A DNA stretch of 64,000 nucleotides. Source: Armatimonadota bacterium (GTDB lineage Bacteria; Armatimonadota; UBA5829). The notes beneath the pieces were generated by a model. It searched no databases and had not been told where the DNA came from. It saw only the letters and a list, made by a program, of their open reading frames with translations. Where the stretch lies: contig JAMCYN010000101.1 of assembly GCA_023474015.1 (NCBI GenBank), positions 62,001 through 126,000 on the forward strand. The letters are read 5' to 3'. Of this stretch, positions 60,829 through 64,000 are shown one piece after another. Every line of letters begins with the position of its first letter. Position 1 is the stretch's first letter. The translations under genes were made by a program, and so were the position numbers.

Positions 60829-63243
60829 TTACCGCGCGATAGCCGCAAGCTGAGCGGCGTAATCGTCAACGCCCAGAAGAGCGAAAACACACCTGCCATT
60901 GCTGCGCTCAGCCCACAGACGACCAAGAGCCTCTTTTTCACGAGTGTCATCACCCATGAGATGGCCTCCCTTATACTCAACTACAAGGACGCGTCCATCG
61001 TTTAACATGACCACAAAGTCGGGGTAGAACTTGTCGGTTGGGGTTTGGAGCCAGAACGACGACTCAGAGCGACGCTCAAGATTGCGTACCCAGTAGCGGA
61101 CGTTGGGCAGTGTATCAATTCTCTGGGCACACCGCGCCTCTTCATCGTTCATATCGCCAATCGCCGGGTAATAGTGCTTGTCATAGCGTATGGAGCCGCC
61201 ATAGCGGGGATTAGCGGGGTAAGCCAGCGGGTCGAACTTGAACACGCGGTCGGCGGTAACCTCGATCTCCACAGGCGGCACGCCATAGAGCATGTGCTGA
61301 TAGGCGCTCTTTACCACATCCTGCCGATGAGAGTTGATCTTAGCCTCGGCAGCTTGGCAGAGGCGCAGCCTGTCACGGGCGAGGTCGGGGACCGAATAGC
61401 CGCGCTTCTCGGTCAAATGCTCCACTAAGTGCAGGAGGAACAGCATGGATTGGACCTGGGTAACGTCCGGATGCGATATCCGCTTATCAAGCCAGAGAGC
61501 CAACTGTTCGGGTGACGTTATGTCGGAGGGCACGATCATCGCAAGCTGGCGCTGCATCGTCGAGATGGCGCGCGATTGCGCTTTGCCCGCCTGGTCAATA
61601 TCCACTTCGTACGTGTCGGATTCGGCTGACTCCAATGAGTATTCGGTCTCGGCTAGTGCCGGGGCGCATTCGGCAAGGTTCCACTGAGCTTGCAGGAAGA
61701 AGAAGTTGTCATCCAGTGGTTCAAGTTCGCCGTCCACCCACAAGCAGAGTTGTGGCACCGGGAATGGCTCGCCGCGCTCCGCCGGGGACAGTTCGGCCAG
61801 TTCAGGCCGGAAAAGGCCGCCGTATCCGGGGTCCATGGGAAGCGCGGGCTGGATTGCCCGATCCGCTTCGAATTTGGTAAAGCCGTTTCCTTCGAGGGCT
61901 TGCTTCAGTACGTCAAGAGTATGCGCGGTCTCGGCGAATTGCAGGGAGGTGACGAAGGCATAAGCCATGTTGAGATCGGGATGCTCCCTCCGCTCGGCCT
62001 CGGGCATTCGAAGAACCCTGCCTAGGATCTGCTCAACCGCCGTGCGCGAACCTATGTCGCGGACGGAACACAGCACATAGGCAAAGGCACAATCCCAGCC
62101 TTCGCGCAGTTTGTCCACGGTAATTATGTAGCGGACAGGACACTCAGGAGAGAATAGGTTTATGCCGTTCAGGTCCGATTGGTAGCCGGTTTCAATCGCG
62201 ATCTGAGATTCCGGCACGCCCATTTCATTCTTGAGGCAATTGTAGACAACCTCCACCGTCTGTTCCTCGTTCTTCTTCTGCGCCTGCAGGAGCATGATTG
62301 GGCGGATGTAGGAACCCCCAGCAGCGCGTTCCTGCTCGGCTATGCGCTCCAGTTCGTCGCGCTTGTTGCGCGCGGACAGGACGGTTTGCTGCCACTGGGT
62401 GCAAGTCTCCAGGCGGATGGGGAGCTTTATCATCTGTTCCGCTTTGAGTTCGGCTGCGCAGACCGGGTAGAGCACGTTGCTCGGCGAAGGTGGCTGGGTG
62501 GCTGGTGTCGCCGTGAACTCAATTATGCAAGATGGGCTGAACCTCGCAAGCGTCTCAAATGACAGTTCGGTGCGAGCGTTGTGGGCCTCGTCCATGATGA
62601 CTATCGGCCAGCGGGCGCAGATGACATTGGCAAGAGATGGGATCGGCTTATCGGTGCCCTCGTATTTCTCCAGCTTGTCGATAATCTCCCGGGCCATGCC
62701 ATCGAATGGGGACCCGAGGTTGCCGTTTTGATCGTATAGTTTGCGTTTGTCCGTGTCGCCGATGCGCGGAGCGGCGAGAGTCGACACAATGATAACCGTG
62801 TCGCTGTCGAGCACCGCGCGTCGGATGTGCAGCGCCTCATCCACGTCCATTATGCTGACCCGCCCGTCGAACGCGAAGTCGAGAGTTTGCCTGTAGGGAT
62901 GATTTCGGTCGCGCAGCGCCGCCAGGGTTTGATCTTTGATCGTGTTGGTCGGAACAAGCCAGAGCACAAGCGCGTGTTCCTGGTGCAGGAAATCCGAGGC
63001 CGCGATGCCTACCGCGTGGCAGGCCATCAGCGTCTTGCCACCGCCCGTGGGCACTCGAAGGCAGACGTACGGCGGTTCGGGAAGTTGCGGCACGGGCTGG
63101 TATGCGATTCCGCGCCCGAGAATCCGCTTCGTGGTTTCATAAAACGCTGAGTCGGCGTCATTGCGAGCGGACGCAAGGCGGAAGTAGTCCCGCAACGCTT
63201 CCAAAGACCGTTCCTGGTATCCTTTGAGGGGAAGTGCGCTCAA
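60829..63243 (-). CDS. Type III restriction enzyme Res subunit
   Basis: An 804-residue SF2 translocase-nuclease. Motif I is PTGGGKT, II is DEAH, III is TAT, VI is QILGRVLRMP. A PD-(D/E)xK nuclease near the C-terminus reads PDFVVMLNDGRVLVVEYKGG. With the Mod protein it cleaves DNA with unmethylated head-to-head sites. Its ATG overlaps the stop of mod (ATGA), so the two are co-translated. Confidence 0.92.
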   Translation of the reverse strand: MSALPLKGYQERSLEALRDYFRLASARNDADSAFYETTKRILGRGIAYQPVPQLPEPPYVCLRVPTGGGKTLMACHAVGIAASDFLHQEHALVLWLVPTNTIKDQTLAALRDRNHPYRQTLDFAFDGRVSIMDVDEALHIRRAVLDSDTVIIVSTLAAPRIGDTDKRKLYDQNGNLGSPFDGMAREIIDKLEKYEGTDKPIPSLANVICARWPIVIMDEAHNARTELSFETLARFSPSCIIEFTATPATQPPSPSNVLYPVCAAELKAEQMIKLPIRLETCTQWQQTVLSARNKRDELERIAEQERAAGGSYIRPIMLLQAQKKNEEQTVEVVYNCLKNEMGVPESQIAIETGYQSDLNGINLFSPECPVRYIITVDKLREGWDCAFAYVLCSVRDIGSRTAVEQILGRVLRMPEAERREHPDLNMAYAFVTSLQFAETAHTLDVLKQALEGNGFTKFEADRAIQPALPMDPGYGGLFRPELAELSPAERGEPFPVPQLCLWVDGELEPLDDNFFFLQAQWNLAECAPALAETEYSLESAESDTYEVDIDQAGKAQSRAISTMQRQLAMIVPSDITSPEQLALWLDKRISHPDVTQVQSMLFLLHLVEHLTEKRGYSVPDLARDRLRLCQAAEAKINSHRQDVVKSAYQHMLYGVPPVEIEVTADRVFKFDPLAYPANPRYGGSIRYDKHYYPAIGDMNDEEARCAQRIDTLPNVRYWVRNLERRSESSFWLQTPTDKFYPDFVVMLNDGRVLVVEYKGGHLMGDDTREKEALGRLWAERSNGRCVFALLGVDDYAAQLAAIAR

Positions 63244-64000
63244 TTTGTTTTCACCTCATACGGAATCTGCTTGAATGTCACTCCGGCGCGCTTCAGGCGG
63301 TCGCGGCCCAAGCGGCAGCCTTCGCCGAACACGACGCGCGGGCCGTCGTGCGGCGGAAGAGTCTTGAGCAGCGCCCCGGTGAGGACATTTCCGCCGCTGA
63401 CGCTCTTGTCGCCGAGAATGCCATTGAAGAGAAGATAGTATGCAGCACCGTTGTGGACTCCTATCAACGGCGAGCCATAATCGAAGCCGTCCGCCTGCGG
63501 TTCCCCGGTCTCGGTAAAGAACACGTGCCGCGCGAGGTCTGCGAACCGGACCCCGGAGCGTATGTGCCCCTGCTCGTCAAACAATGGGTCGCCAAGCTTG
63601 CAGTAGCGGAAGCCGCCGCCGAGGCCTTCGTTTTCGCCATAACCCTGAATAACGCGACGCAGGCGTTCGGCAGTTATCTCGCGGCTGATTTGCGGCTCCA
63701 TCTCGACGAGGATGAAGCGGCGGTTTCCTCCGTCTTCCTTGTTTAACTGCATAATGGCGTGGCCCGTAGTACCGCTTCCGGCGAATGAATCGAGTACCAA
63801 ACAGTCTTTGTCAGAAATGAGTTCCAAGATGCGAGTAATGAGGCCCACAGGTTTCGGTTTAGCAAAAGCTTTCTTCTCAAAGCCAAGGGCTACAAACTGC
63901 TCTGTACCTCGTTCGCTGTTGAATTCCCTGTTCGTCCAGGCTGTTGTGGGCTTTACCCTTTCATCTGGCTTGAGGTAGTCCTTCTCAAATACGGTCCAGA
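63240..64000 (-). CDS. Type III modification methyltransferase Mod (partial)
   Basis: The frame is open to the right window edge, so at least 253 C-terminal residues are seen and the start lies outside. SAM-binding motif LDSFAGSGTTGHA comes late, as in beta-type enzymes whose DPPY-like motif is upstream (outside the window). It is followed by the type III C-terminal region. It provides target recognition and protective methylation for the system. Confidence 0.9.
   Translation of the reverse strand, partial: WTVFEKDYLKPDERVKPTTAWTNREFNSERGTEQFVALGFEKKAFAKPKPVGLITRILELISDKDCLVLDSFAGSGTTGHAIMQLNKEDGGNRRFILVEMEPQISREITAERLRRVIQGYGENEGLGGGFRYCKLGDPLFDEQGHIRSGVRFADLARHVFFTETGEPQADGFDYGSPLIGVHNGAAYYLLFNGILGDKSVSGGNVLTGALLKTLPPHDGPRVVFGEGCRLGRDRLKRAGVTFKQIPYEVKTN

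Overview
This window is about 64 kb of moderately GC-rich chromosomal DNA from a bacterium that I cannot identify to genus. It encodes Lnt, a putative beta-barrel protein and an SLH-domain secreted protein, which suggests two membranes. It also carries traits common in Terrabacteria-like lineages: PdxS/PdxT, CheC/CheX/CheD, an ANTAR regulator, a SigH-like sigma factor and SpoIIE-type phosphatases. An uncultivated diderm such as Armatimonadota is my best guess, by inference only. No tRNA, rRNA or CRISPR array was seen.

Layout. 0-7 kb: ANTAR regulator, a polytopic protein with presenilin/SPP-like catalytic motifs, an Ohr remnant, a GAF-PP2C phosphatase, a possible structured RNA with a small ORF, and a MarR-IscU-Nfu operon. 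7-15 kb: lipoprotein, Lnt, and a cytochrome c maturation operon (ccmABCEF plus a siroheme-type dehydrogenase) whose CcmE has the rare CxxxY haem-binding motif. 15-24 kb: LbH acyltransferase, pdxT/pdxS with a leader terminator, a GH65 enzyme, a methyltransferase, SelB. 24-36 kb: a secreted STN-like protein, a MITE-like element, a STAS protein, acyl-CoA synthetase, a PIG-L/NagB pair beside a gutted sugar ABC ATPase, hemerythrin, a PIN cassette between direct repeats next to rsgA, an unknown two-gene operon, and an IS110 transposase. 36-45 kb: a DRE-TIM carboligase fused to a PDC-like sensor domain, a SigH-like sigma factor, a DNA methyltransferase, an SLH protein, and a PAS kinase/NtrC pair. 44-54.5 kb: a ten-gene chemotaxis operon (mcp, cheW, A, R, Y, X, fliM, cheC, D, B). 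54.7-61 kb: a barrel-like protein, a LuxR-type regulator, a sigma-54 with an inserted zinc ribbon, and an Nramp-like transporter next to a soluble PRC/MgtE-N/CBS protein. 61-64 kb: a type III restriction-modification system, cut by the window edge.

The genes form several functional sets. The mcp-to-cheB operon would sense and steer flagella. RpoN supplies the sigma factor needed by the NtrC-type activator. CcmA/B/C/E/F deliver haem to apocytochromes. The Nramp/MgtE-N pair may form a metal-gated transporter.

The most distinctive structural feature is a set of palindromes built from tandem units of about 7 bp, often with a GGTCCCTTC-like centre. About 16 full or half copies occur here. They have supplied gene parts: a lipoprotein signal peptide, C-terminal tails, a CheA linker, a -35 box and a ribosome-binding site.
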